Of a stretch of 64,000 nucleotides of DNA, positions 34,701 through 46,228 are shown piece after piece. Each line of letters starts with the position of its first letter. The first letter of the stretch is position 1. Position numbers and translations under genes: made by a program. Location of the stretch: contig RWJK01001720.1 of the NCBI GenBank assembly GCA_004335835.1, forward strand, positions 67,792 through 131,791, read 5' to 3'. The DNA comes from Scenedesmus sp. ARA3 (taxonomy: Eukaryota > Chlorophyta > Chlorophyceae > Sphaeropleales > Scenedesmaceae). Under the pieces are notes generated by a model. That model was not told the DNA's origin and searched no databases. It worked only from the letters and a program-made list of their open reading frames with translations.

Positions 34701-37204
34701 CTGCCGTTGCATGTGCATTGCCTGTGTCATGGATGCCAAGGTGCTGCAGGTGCACTGGAACATTGCTCTCCACTCAACGTGCGCCTCTCTTCCTGCCTGA
34801 CCTGCTTGCGTTCCTCTGCATAGGACGCCAAGGTACTGCAGGTGAACTGCAACACCTTTCATCACTCAACGTGCTTCTCCCTCCCTGCCTGACCTGCTCG
34901 TCCAATGTGTGTTGCTGCAACAGGACGCCAAGGTGCTTCAGGTTCGCTGGAACAACGGCAGCGGCATCGCGCCGAGCCCCCGCGTGTTCCTGCGGGCCTG
35001 GCCCTTCCAGCCCACCGCAGGGGCCTTCACAGGCACACTAGCGCTGAGCTTGCTGGCTCTGTGGGCGGTGCAAATGCACACGGGTGCGCTGCCTGCAGGT
35101 AAGCAGGCCATTGTGCAGTGCTGCGCGCGTGCTTCAATGTATGTGCATGCATTGAGCTGCAGATGCCCGCGACGTGTGCATGCACTGCTGTGAAATGCCG
35201 TGCCCAGGCAAGAGCGGCTGCAGCATGCAAGCCTGCTGGCGCATCACAGCGGTTGGCACCCATCGCTTGATGTGCACTGCTGCAGCTACAACGCTGCGTG
35301 CCATGCTTGTAGGTGTGGTGGCAGTTGACGCCTGGGTCAAATCCTGGCTCAGTGCTGCGGCTGGCTCCAGCCCCAGCTTCCTGCAAGGCGCCATCACCTC
35401 AGCAGCCACTTCCTGCAAGCACTACTAGGCATCACCAACACTGCTGCTGCTGCTACATCAAGCACTGCTGTCCATTGACTTCTACATTGCTGCTGCATCT
35501 TATCTGCCCCGGCTATGTATGCAGCGGTGGTTGCAGTCGACGCCTGGGTGAAGTCATACCTCAGCGCAGCTGCCGGCTCAGCCCCCAGTTTCCTGCAAGG
35601 CGCCATCACCTCAGCAGCCGCTTTCCTGCAAGCCCTGCTGGGCATCACCATCAACGCAGACAGCGGGCCACTCCCCTTCAGCCTGGCGCTTGCATCAGCA
35701 GCTTGGGTGGTCAACGGCTTTGTGCAGGCTCGAATTGCACACCCCAACCATTGGCTGAGGGACTTGCGCAGCTTGGTGATGGCGCTGGGGCCATGGCTGC
35801 TGTATGGAGCGCAGGTGCTCGGTGACACGCTTGTCAGCTCGTTTGCTGGGCTGAAAGGGGATCCATTGGTGTCGTATGGCTTCAAGCAGATGTACGCAGG
35901 TGGGTTGCTTGCTGTGCTGCTGCGCTGTGCGGTGTGATTTGACCTGAAGGTTGGTTGGGGGCCAACCCGCTGGTGTCCCACGGCTTCAAGCAGATGTAAG
36001 CAGGTGGAGTTCCGCTTATGCATATTCCTGTGCTACATACATTGTAAAGTGTGGTGTGGTGGTGTGTGGCACGGTGTAGTGCATTGGCATTCAATCAGAA
36101 AGCGCGAGGCAGAGCAACGCACATACACTGCAGGGGTGGAACTGCACCGCTGTGCTGCGCAAATCCAGACGCTCAGAGAATAAACATTTGAGCACCAGCT
36201 GGTTCTACAACCGTCTCCATGGAGACATATGGCCAGATGTGTATTGTGTTCTGCTGCGCAGATGCCAAGGACCGTGACAATGTCACGGAGCAGCTGCCGG
36301 CCAGCCCCCGACTGACCATCCTGACTACCCTCACGCAGCAGCTGCAGATGCTCAGCAGCGAGGGCAAGGTAAGGCACACTGCATGGCGGTCAAACTTTGA
36401 CTTTGACTAAGTTGACTGACACACTTGCTGCACAGTTGAGATGTGGCCCAGCTGCCGCATCCTCAGCAGCATCCCAAAGGGCTGAATGGCGATACAAGTA
36501 GTAACCGTGCACGCATTGACATGTATGTGTCACTCCCTTGCCCGCAAAACTCAGTGCGGGACAGGCAGTGGCAGGGCACCCCGGTCTGCTAGTCGCCGAT
36601 CACTATCTCCTGTTGCTCTGCTGGTCTGGGCTGGTGGGGAGCAGTATCTTGATGACAGGCAACAGCCTGGACCTATTAGCAGACAGGCCCACCTACTAAC
36701 CCAGGTTTTCAGTGGTACTAACCCAATAGAATTCTACTAACCCAGGTCGAGTTATGTGCCATTAGCGAGACACAGTAAGGTTAGTAGAGTGAGCTGGGCT
36801 GCTACTAAGCCTGGCTAAGGGGGCATGGCGTCGGTTCAGCATGCCCTTGTGCTGTTCGGAGGAAGCCCAGACAGGCTGCTGAGCTTCAGCATGCCCTTGT
36901 GCTGCTCGAAGGAAGCCCACACAGGCTGCTGAGCAGCGCCTGCTTTGCAGAAGCCCTCTGCAGACAGCAGCTGCCTTCAACTTCCAACTTCCTTGGACGA
37001 CTCTTTGCTTGCTCTCTTCTGTGCTGTGCAGACTGTGCGCAGCATCACTGTGACTGGCCACAGCCTGGGTGGGGCGCTGGCCAGCTTGTGTGCATACGAC
37101 CTGTCTACCACAGTGGCGGCAGCTCTGGAGGCTGCAAAGGACCCCAAGGAGAGCAACGAGTACAAAGAGTTGCAGGTGGGTGCTGGACAGCCCCGCCTAC
37201 AACC

Positions 37205-37235
<31 letters not shown>

Positions 37236-40070
37236 GCAGCCGCAGCAGCAGCCTTGCGGGTTATTTAACGCCCGACATGAGTGAAGCTCAGCTCAGTAGT
37301 ACAGGGTGGCTGCGGATTTCGGCAACTTGCAGGCTGTTTGAGCACTTGTTGTCTTGTCCCCTCATGCTGTAGACAGTAGACGTATACCTGTGTATGCAGT
37401 CTTGTACATCAGAGTGGACCATATAGCCCCTGCACCCTGCAGGCGATGAGGATCTCCTCGCTGGATGAACCACATAATCGTATCTCGAGCTACTGCTGAT
37501 TATTTGCAGCAACACGGTGGTTTGCACAAGCAGCGCAATCACTTGCCGAACTACGGACTGCTGCTGCAACTTGCCGCTGCTGTTGCTTGCAGGCCAAGCC
37601 AGACCTGTACTCCCAGACAGCAGCGCAGCGCCTGGAGCTCATGTCAGCCCTGTGGCACATCAAGCAGCAGCGCGGGCCAGAGGCAGTGCCGCTGGTGGCC
37701 GGCATCACCTTTGCTGCGCCGCGCGTGGGCAATGCGGCATATGCGAATGCCTTCAAGGCCCGCTCGCTGATCGACCCACTGGCAGTGAGGGAGCCGCTGT
37801 TCAATGCCGACGGCTACCACAGCAGCGCGGTGCGCGTGAACTCTTTGTTCAATGTGCTGCTGCTTGCTGCGTTACAGTGCAAGCTGTGGTTGAGGCACTG
37901 CACGCACACTGCGGGCATGAGCTGGAACAGTTGAGGATTACGTCTCACATCCACAACTTACCCCCACTGCAAATTTTTTGTATCTGAATACTCTTCTACT
38001 GCCTCTGTGTTGTCTATGCCGTGCTGCCGTGCCGCTTGCAGCTGAGCTGGCTGGGGTCTGTGTTCAGGGACCGCATCTGGCTGCTGGCGAAGCACCTGTG
38101 GTTCAGCGTCGGTTCAGGGTCGGCACGCAAAAAGCTTATCACTTCTCCTGTGTGTTGCAAATCTGCTGCTCTGCCGCTTGCAGCTGAGCTGGCTGGGGTC
38201 TGTCTTCAGGGACCGCCCCTGGCTGCTGATGAAGCACCTGTGGTTCAGGGCAGGCACGCAAGACATGAAGAATGACGCCGCCAGCAGGGCAGCTGAGCAG
38301 GTAAGGTGCAAACAGCATCAGCAGGCAGCTGCCAAAGCCGCACAGCAGCCACTGCTGACATCAAAAACTTCAGACCATGCACATGCGTGTACATGTGCCA
38401 GCAGCATGTTTGTGCTGCAGATGCACCAATGCGAAGCTGCGGCAGGAGCAACCCAGACAAGCATATTGGGCGCCTGGCACTCTCTGTAGTGCTGCTCAGC
38501 AGCTGCACTCTTGCAGACATATACTGTATGCACCAACTCGCCACACGCCTGCGCTGCGGCCCTGTTTCCTGTGCAGCTGCTGCAGAAGAAGACTGACGCA
38601 GCAGCAGCCCCAGTGGTGGGCGGCATGCTGCGGCTGGTCAACGTGCATGACGTGGCGCCTGACGTGCCCTCAGCAGTGCGCGTGCCCTTCTTCAGGTGGG
38701 TGTGTACTGCAGGGACATCGTAATGCGTACAGCGTACGACACTGCTGTGTTCTGCTTTAATGTCGTCTGCAGTGCGCGTGCCCTTCTTCAGGTTTGTGCA
38801 CTGCAGGGGTGTCGTACTGTGTACAGCGTACGACACTGCTGTGTTCTGCTTCAATGTCGTCAGCAGTGCGCGTGCCCTTCTTCAGGTGGGTGCAACTGCC
38901 GTACTGTCGTGCTGTGCACGTGTACGGCAAATCCTATACGGCATTCTGCCGTGCGTGCTCTCAGCAGTGCGCGTGCCCTCCTTCAGGTGCGCGTGCTGCG
39001 CTGCCGTGCTGTGCATTGCCGTGCTGTGTATTGCAGCACTCTGTGCTATAATACTGCACTGTGGTTCCTGCCTGCGCTGCTGTCTCATGCACTCAGGATC
39101 GTGCATGGTGATGGGCAGGAGCTGCTGTTCAACAGCCTGTTGCCATGTGTGTTATTTATGTCACTTTATTTGTGCCTGCGCTGCTGCCTCGTGCGCGCAG
39201 GTACGTGCACGGCGGCCAGCAGCTGCTGTTCAACAGCCTGATGCTGCTGCTGCCGCATGTCTTGCTGCTGCTTGATATTTGTGTTTCCTGCTGCTGCCTC
39301 ATGTGCAGGTACGTGCACGGCGGCCAGGAGCTGCTTTTCAACAGCCTGGCGGTGCCCTACTACAGGGCAGGCCAGTTCACAGGGGCAGCCATTGGGGCCC
39401 GCCACAACCTGGAGGTGGGCCGCTGGGGTGTACAAGTGCATTGTGAACGTGTTATCACATAGTCTGTATGGCACGCAGCATGCGCTGTCTTTCCTGTGCT
39501 GGGCAGCTCACTGGGGCAGCCATTGGGGCGCGCCACAACCTGGAGGTGGGTCGCTGGCGTTTATAAGTACTTCTCTGTCCACCTGGTCATGTTGATGAGC
39601 TGTAAGTCACATGCACTGCGTGGCATACAGCCTTTGCGGTGTCCTGCTGCCGTGCTGGGCAGTGCATTGGGGCGTTCATCAGGGTGCACAACCTGGAGGT
39701 GAGCGCCCAGCGTGTTGTGTTATGTTGCAAACGTAATGCTGATTTGTTGCAAGTCAAATGCGCTGCATGGCAAACACCCTAGCAGTACTCCTATATCCCC
39801 CAGCCAATAACAGACGCCAGACTGGCGCCCGTTGGCCCATGCCGCCTTGCCACGAAGTGTTTTCTATCATGCTGCAGCAATACCTGCACAGCATGGACCC
39901 AACGCGGCCCCAGGCGCTGGTCAACAAGAGTGACGACGTGCTGCTGAGCATCTACTGCGTGCCCAAGTGCTGGTGGAGCCCCGTGCCCAACAGGGGCATG
40001 GTGTGCAAAAATGTGGACGGCAAGAGCGTGTGGCTGCGCAAGGAGCTGCCGGGTGATCTGCCAGGGCAGC

Positions 40071-40105
<35 letters not shown>
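31781..40105 (+). CDS. class 3 (alpha/beta-hydrolase) lipase, plant PLA1-like, fourteen exons
   Basis: Fourteen exons join in phase to 799 residues: 31781-32008, 32268-32447, 32971-33078, 33822-33965, 34339-34515, 34924-35098, 35525-35899, 36262-36368, 37032-37175, 37593-37784, 38184-38300, 38577-38695, 39309-39414, 39878-40105. The first 76 residues are Ala/Arg/Ser-rich like a plastid transit peptide. The lipase core shows YGEMVQAVYDTLE, the oxyanion region VVFRGTITTDEW, the nucleophile elbow VTGHSLGGALASL (Ser about 509), FAAPRVGN, the catalytic Asp context LVNVHDVAPDVP (about 674) and HNLEQYLHSMD, the His-containing end typical of plant phospholipase A1-like enzymes. An insert of about 180 residues with hydrophobic stretches (exons 6-7) separates the oxyanion loop from the elbow and may contact membranes. 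Substrate is inferred to be acyl-glycerolipid. The exon 10 donor is uncertain (GTGAGG at 37785, or GTGCGC further on). The C-terminus ends in poly-Q. Confidence 0.9.
32827..33030 (+). repeat. duplicated lipase exon 3 start (AADKHFSQPPL)
   Basis: CTGCAG followed by AADKHFSQPPL occurs at 32827 and again at 32971. The second leads into exon 3. Confidence 0.88.
33709..33860 (+). repeat. duplicated lipase exon 4 start (AVYDTLETKD)
   Basis: CAG followed by AVYDTLETKD occurs at about 33709 and at 33822. The second continues as VYSRFFGGCMAG. Confidence 0.88.
34217..34415 (+). repeat. duplicated lipase exon 5 start (IVKQMQADSG)
   Basis: CTGCAG plus about 75 bp encoding IVKQMQADSGDYKLVIKEG occurs at 34217 and 34339. 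The first copy runs to a stop; the second is exon 5. Confidence 0.9.
34732..34955 (+). repeat. three copies of lipase exon 6 start (DAKVLQV)
   Basis: Blocks encoding DAKVLQV, preceded by AT- or AG-like sites, occur at about 34732, 34826 and 34924. Only the last continues as RWNNGSGIAPS. Confidence 0.8.
35312..35640 (+). repeat. duplicated lipase exon 7 start (VVAVDAWVKS)
   Basis: A segment of about 110 bp encoding VVAVDAWVKSWLSAAAGS onward occurs at 35312-35420 and 35525-35635. The second is exon 7. The exon 7 end (PLVSYGFKQMYAG) is also copied at 35967-36003. Confidence 0.9.
38036..38265 (+). repeat. duplicated lipase exon 11 start (LSWLGSVFRDR)
   Basis: CAG followed by LSWLGSVFRDR, LL-KHLWF occurs at 38042 and 38184. 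The second continues to AAEQ|GTAAGG. Confidence 0.9.
38672..38995 (+). repeat. four copies of lipase exon 12 end (AVRVPFFR)
   Basis: AVRVPFFR or PSFR followed by GT occurs at about 38673, 38772, 38864 and 38967. The first is contiguous with exon 12; the others lie in intron 12. Confidence 0.88.
39097..39440 (+). repeat. three copies of lipase exon 13 start (YVHGGQELLFNSL)
   Basis: Copies at about 39097, 39199 and 39307 encode the GGQELLFNSL block, the last two preceded by GCAG. The 39309 copy is exon 13. Its end (GAAIGARHNLE) is copied again at about 39514-39548, with a weaker piece near 39665-39703. Confidence 0.88.
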
Positions 40106-40273
40106 GTCAGCTGTCGCAGCGTCTGCCAGAGCAGCAGCAACAGCAGTGGGTGTGCCGGCTGTCGCCTGCCCAGCTGCTGGTGGAGCCCAGTGCCCAACAG
40201 GGGCATGGTGTGCGCGAATGTGGATGGAGGAAAGGTGTGGCTGCACAAGCAGCTGCTCTAAGGCCTGCCAGGC

Positions 40274-40285
<12 letters not shown>
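39970..40285 (+). repeat. duplicated lipase terminal exon (WWSPVPNRGMVC)
   Basis: The last exon encodes WWSPVPNRGMVCKNVDG. A downstream copy at about 40177-40285 encodes WWSPVPNRGMVCANVDGGK with its own stop, so it could be an alternative 3' exon. Confidence 0.85.
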
Positions 40286-40305
<20 letters not shown>

Positions 40306-41376
40306 AACGCTCGTCAGTAAGCTGGTGGGATGCCCGCCAGGGGATTGATAGCAGCAGCAGCAGCAGCAGCCATATTGTATTCAGGGGACCGGCCAAGGCA
40401 GCGCAGCAGCAGCAGCAGCAGCAGCAGTGTGCATGAACAGGCTCTGAGCCCCAGTGCCGCCGCTGCCAGCGGCCGCAGGGCTGTGGTACTGCCTAACTGC
40501 GGAGCTGTGCGAGTGCACTGCTGGCGGTCGGATGACATGGAGAGAGAGAATGAGCAAGAGGAAACAGCAGATTAAAGTTGTGATTGGTGGGGAGTTTATG
40601 GAACAAGGCACATCAGCGAGAGCAGCTGCAGCATATTTATTGCAGGCAGTGCTGCTGGCAGCAGAACATGTATGCTGCTTGGTTTTAAACCATTTGGAAG
40701 GGCTGTCTGAGGTTACATGTGCGCTTGAGGCTTGTTGACACAAAGGGTGCAGTGGGCGTATCAAGGAGCAGCAGCTGCAGTACTCGCTGCAGCAGCTTCA
40801 AGTTGTTGTGTCTATGTGCTGCTGCGGATCTCATTGCACAAAGCACCACGGGGTTATGCTAACCCAGTGCCAGCAGCAGCAGTCAATGTGGGCATTGGCA
40901 GCAATAACTGATGAATAACCATGAGATCTGGGGCATCAATGCGTCTGTCTGGGGATGTATGCAGTGGCAAAAGCAGTGGGAGGAGCCGTTACAGCAAGAG
41001 ACACAATGAGGAATGGCTGCTGTGCTGATGATTAAAGTTGAGCACAAGACATAGAAGCTGGCCTGGGGGTCCTGCTGCAGAAAGATCCCATGATTGTCAC
41101 AAAGTTCGGAAGCTGAGCAAGATATTAAATTCATGGTGTGTGTGCATATGTGAGCAGCGTGCTGCAAGGGTGCATGGGGGCCAGGGTGCTGTTTTGAGCC
41201 TGTCAGCTGCAGCTTGGGTGAAAAAGTGAGAATGCGTTGAACTGCTACAAAGCGCGCAACAGTGGGTATGGGCCGCTGGCCAGCTTGGATTGTCTTGTGC
41301 ATTGGCTGTTTGGCACGCTTGTATGTTTGGGGAACGGGGCATCTCAAGCGTCCAGCATGTTGCTCATCAACAGCAA

Positions 41377-41407
<31 letters not shown>

Positions 41408-41408
41408 G
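41377..41408. repeat. (ATC)n microsatellite
   Basis: About ten ATC triplets. It creates a poly-Asp frame on the minus strand that is probably spurious. Confidence 0.85.
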
Positions 41409-41895
41409 TCACCATCATCACCGTCACTCAATGCCTCATCATCATCCTGTCGGCATCAGCATGAAGAGCTTCTTGTACAACTCTGGTGTACATTCTGAAG
41501 AGATGTCATTTTGTGCTACAGCCTGTCATCTGCCAGTGGCACCGGCTTCTGGTTGGTTTGTGCGGTTGAACATCAAGCGAGGCTCCAATGCTGTGACGGC
41601 TGGTGGCAGCAGCCACCGACAACGCGAGTCTGGAAATCAAAGTGCTGTATTGTATTATTGTTTGAGATGTGTGATGTGTGATGTGGGACTGCCAGCCTGC
41701 ACAGTGTGCCGCACAAGGTGGCCAGGTGTGCAAGGTGCAGACAGTGCCAGGCAAGCCTGGTGGAGGGCGCTTACTTATGCGGCCTTAGCTGTTGGTGTGT
41801 GCAGCAGATACCATTGATGCCGGGGTTCGTTGATGATCAAATCTATTCAAGTTGCAGCATGCACGTCTGTTGCGCCCTGGCATACAATGCCCCTG

Positions 41896-41996
41896 GCAGG
41901 CTGTCATTCATACCATAACATCCCACACACCTCGTACACGGGCTGCAGTCCATGTACGAGATGTGTTTGATTGTTATGGTATGAATGACAGCCTGC
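41896..41996. ncRNA. 101-bp long hairpin, candidate miRNA/hsRNA precursor or foldback element
   Basis: The outer 25 bp (41896-41920) and 41972-41996 are perfect reverse complements. Pairing continues with a few mismatches and one indel (CACACACCTCGTACA against TGTACGAGATGTGTTT) to a CTGCAG centre. Arms are about 47 nt. RNA status is inferred from folding only. Confidence 0.5.
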
Positions 41997-42702
41997 ACTT
42001 GGTTGGAGTCACGCAACGGTTGCTGGAGGCCAGGGAATTGTTCAAACGCTTTCGCTCTGGTGTGACATGCATGCACATGCATGCGCAGCAGCAAGTGCAC
42101 CCGGCGGGCCCACAACCCTATATACAGAAAGTTGCCGATTGCATTCATTACAAGCATAAGCATAATGCAACTCGCTGGCGGGTCGTCTGCGCGCGTGCCT
42201 GCCTGCCCACGTGGCGGCAAGCAGTTGTTACCTGTTGTGTAACATATATGTATATGTATTTATGTATATACATTGTGACTGGCCAGTACTCAGGGGAATC
42301 CCAGGCGCTAGTTTCAATGTTTGCCAAGTCAATGGTTACAAGGTCCGTACCAATCCAGGAACGGTCGGCGACAGACAGGCCTGAGCCGCCATTGCATATG
42401 GCAGACACCATGCAAGCTGCTGCCGCACAGGCAAGTGACGCAACTGACCAGTTTGGGTGTGATAAGTGCACTACAGCCTGCCAAAATTGCAGTCATGTTG
42501 CAGTGCCAATTGGCTTGCAAGTGCTGCAAACCTATGCTGCACCGCATGCTCAGCACATCTCCACACATGCACTTGAGTACATTGCACAGCCCAGTGCAGT
42601 CTAGCCCAGCCCAGGCACATGTGCCTGAGGATGATGCACAGCCCATGGGCTGGCCAGCCCAAACACAGACATGAGGATACAAAGACAGCAGAGCCCATGC
42701 TG

Positions 42703-42780
42703 CTACACCCGCTGCCCCATCCTCTGCTGCCAGTCGTGCCAATCTCGTTGGGGCTCCTGCTGCCGCACCAACTGCTGCCA

Positions 42781-42811
<31 letters not shown>

Positions 42812-44079
42812 AGCTGTACATCTTCCTCCTGCTGCTCATCATTCTCCTGCCCAGCGCTGAACCCTAAGCCCCGCTTGCGCTTGTTCTGCAGCGTCTGCAG
42901 CGGCTGCTTTATACCCTGGCCTTCCCTGCCTAAACCCTGCCCAGGCCTGTACCCCATCTTCTCCATAAGCGAGTGTGCAGCACCCCAGCGGCCGGCAGCA
43001 GCAGCCTGCGCCGCTGCCGCTGCTGCCGCTTCTCGCGCTGCTGCTGCTGCTGCATCTTGCACTGACGGCCCGCCGGCTGTTGCTGGTGCTGCTGAGCCAG
43101 ACAGCATGCTTGGCTCCTCATCTCCATCGCCGCCCACAACACCCCCAGGCACCCAAGCAATAGGGCCCCTAGGAGCCTCCTCCTGCCGCCTCTTCTTGCG
43201 CCGCTTGCTGCTCTTCAAAGCAGCAGCACTGCCCGGCCTACCCAGCCCCTGCTGCTGCTGCTGTGCTGCATACTGCCTGTCCTCTGCCTGCCAGGTGGGC
43301 AGCAGCTCCCGCTGCAGCAGCCGTGACAGTGCAGTGAGCCAGGGCTTGGCTGATGCAAAGGGGCAGCCAAGCCGCAGCTGTGGCGGCTGCCGGTATTGCT
43401 GCTGGTAATGCTGCTGCTGCTGCTGCTGGTGGTAGGGAGGCATGGTGGGTGCTGGCTGCATCCATGCAGGCAGCCGTAGCTCTGGCTGCCAAGGCCCTGC
43501 TATGCTGGAAGGATCGCCATTTGCAGCAATGCTCAGGTAACTTGAACGCTGCTGCTGCTGCTGCCGCTCATCTTGGTGGCTCTGCCGCTGCCGATCGTGA
43601 TAGCTCCTATGGCTCTCCTGTTCAGGCCATCTCTGCTGCTGCCGCTGCTGCTCGTGCCGATCCCGCTCATGTGGCTGCTGCCGCTGAAAGCCGTTGGCAT
43701 CTGCAGCAGCACCTGCTGCTGACGGCGCTGGTGGGCCGTACTGCTGCTGCTGCTGCTGGCTTGCTGCTGTTTCAAAGACATGCCGAAGTGCTGAGATGTC
43801 AAGCTGCCATCCCTTGCCCTTTGATCCCCGCCTGAACAAGCGGTCTGCCTCAAAGATTGAGTTGGTCTCAGCCTCAATGCCTAGCTGGTTCTTTGACAGG
43901 CCCCTATCATGCAGCTGATTAGCGATAACATGCGTCCTGGCTGTCTGCTGTGGCTGTGAAAGCAGGACGCTGGCTGCTGCACGCTTGAACTGCGAGACAG
44001 CATCTGAGCCTGGCCACGCGCGCTGAACTGCATGCAGCAGCAGCTGCTGCTGGTCTTCAGCTGCAGCTTGCCCCATCAT
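42703..44079 (-). CDS. G-patch domain protein, intronless, Q-rich
   Basis: One uninterrupted reading frame of 458 residues begins MMGQAAAED. The G-patch near residues 360-410 shows LMEKMGYRPGQGLGREGQG, then a basic KRKRGLGF. G-patch proteins act as RNA-binding or DEAH-helicase-activating cofactors in splicing and ribosome biogenesis, so a nuclear role is inferred. The N-terminal 110 residues (SQFKRAAASVLLSQ, NQLHDRGLSKNQLGIEAET, GWQLDISALRHVFETA) look ordered but match no domain I recognise. The middle is disordered and rich in Gln, Arg and His (HERDRHEQQRQQQR), plausibly RNA-binding, with a nuclear-localisation-like KSSKRRKKRRQEE. The 3' end has a Gln run. It is head-to-head with the Q-rich gene, about 0.5-0.6 kb apart. 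A TTACA at 42335 (TGTAA in the sense strand, the algal poly(A) signal) lies about 370 nt past the stop. It is the only gene here without introns or exon-edge duplicates. Confidence 0.85.
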
Positions 44080-44683
44080 TGAGACATTAGCTACAAAGCG
44101 AAGCTGCAGCTGTGCCTAGCTGTTACCGAGGCTTGCCTGCAGACACAATAGAAGGGTTGCAGGGTGACTGGTGTGACAGCAGCAGGAGCACCGGTGCCAG
44201 CAGCACGCATCAGGCAACTGAGCAACCGAAAGACAAACAAATAAAAGCCTAGATATAAGAAGGTTTCAAGTACCAGTGTGGACAGCGCACCATGCAGAAG
44301 ATCGGTAGGAGCCCCGCTCGCCAACGCAGCGTCACTAAGCTTGCACCTGACACCTGTGCTTGTGCCTCAATGGAGGAGTGTGCTACGGGTTTACAAGCTG
44401 GTCACGCATCAGAGCAACTATGCTTGCAGGACGATGCGTTCTAGCATGTCCGTCTGAACATTTGTCATGTGTGTCAGTGGCACTGTCAGTCAGTTCAAAC
44501 TGCCAACCTTTGCATTGTATGCAGGCTCTTGACCTACCGTCTGGAGTGGTGGGCAGCCAATTATTAACGCAGTAATTGGATTGTATAACTCAAACCGACA
44601 CTGCAGAGGCCTGCACTCCTCGTGGCACTTCGCGACCTTCATTAGCGTGGCAGTTGGTGCTGAGGCCGCTGCAGCAGCAGCAA

Positions 44684-45727
44684 ATGCAGCAACAGCAACA
44701 GCAGCAACAACAGCAACAACAGCAGCAGCTACAGGTGCAGCAGCAACAACAACCAGCACAGCAGCAGCAGCAGTCGCAGCAGCAGCAGCAGCATGACGTT
44801 GTCACCGTACAACAGCAGCTGTGGCGTGCTTTGCAGGCACATGAGACAACACTGCTGCAGCTGATACAAGAGCTGCGCGTCCGACAATGCAATGTAACAA
44901 AGCAGTTTGCAGCCGCATCTGCCTCCTTCACTAGTGGCGAAGCAGCACTTAGCGATGAGCAATCTGACAACATGAAGGGCCAGCTGCTGCTGCTGCAGCA
45001 GCAGCTGCAGCAGCTAGAGCAACAGGTCGAGGGGCATGCAACAAATCACACAGCATGACCAACGTTATTTAACTTGTGACTAAGCAGCAGGTCGAGGGGC
45101 ATGAAACAAATCACAAAGCATGACCAACGTGTTTTAACTTGTGACTAAGCAGCAGGTCGAGCGGCATGAAACAAATCACACAGCATGACCAAAGTTATTT
45201 AACTTGTGACTAAGCAGCAGGTCGAGCGCCATGAAACAAATCACACAGCATGACCAACGTTATTTAACTTGTGACTAAGCAGCAGGTCGAGCGCCATGAA
45301 ACAAATCACACAGCATGACCAACGTTATTTAACTTGTGACTAAGCAGCAGGTCGAGCGCCATGAAACAAATCACACAGCATGACCAACGTTATTTAACTT
45401 GTGACTAAGCAGCAGGTCGAGCGCCATGAAACAAATCACAAAGCAGTCAGGCAACAGAGGCAACAGGCGCAGGGTGACCTGCTGGCGATGCTGCAGCCAC
45501 CTGGCCTTAGATTTGGCGATGCTGCTGCTGCACCCAGCCAGCAGCAGCAGCAGCAGCAGCCGCCTGCAGCCGACACTTCAAGTGCTGCACTGGGTACTGC
45601 AGAGCTAGCAGCCGCACATTGTCAGCCATCCCTGCTCCTGTCGCCGCCGCAGCAGCAGCCCAAGCCTCAGCAGCCTCAGCAGCAGCAGCCTCAGCAGCAG
45701 CAGCAGCCTCAGCAGCAGCAGCAGCCT

Positions 45728-45768
<41 letters not shown>

Positions 45769-46174
45769 CTGGACCGCAGGTAGACCCCTGCAGCACATGG
45801 GCAGCATTGACCAGCTGCGCAGCGTCCTGCAGCAGCACCCTGCTGGTGAAGGCATGTCTGCAGCCACCCAGCAGCTGATCAACCAGCAGCTGTTGAAGGG
45901 CCAGGGAGCCTCCATTCCTGTGTCAGTAGCTGTGTCCATGTTCCTGCACCTGGAGAGGCAGCTAGGCATGCTGAAGAACAAGGTCGATGGGTTGGAAACA
46001 GCAGCAGTAGGTGCCAAGCGGCCGCGGACGATGCTTCGAACAAGCAGAGATGCGGCAGCAGCTAGCCCTGCCAGTGCTGCTGCAGTGCCTTGGCTGCCTA
46101 GGGCAGAGCAGGTGCCAGGGGCTGAGGCTGTGCAACCTCTGCAGGCAGCAGCTGCTGCTGGGCCTCATGCAGTG

Positions 46175-46228
<54 letters not shown>

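Larger units (their letters stand above)
40106..42702. other. intergenic between lipase and G-patch genes
   Basis: Contains the lipase terminal-exon copy, (CAG)n runs, an (ATC)n microsatellite at 41377-41408 and a long hairpin at 41896-41996. No further gene was recognised. Confidence 0.55.

Noticed and set aside
40883..41431. Minus-strand open frame starting with a poly-Asp run
   Set aside because: The acidic run is the translated (ATC)n microsatellite; the rest shows no domain, and no splice or start context supports it.
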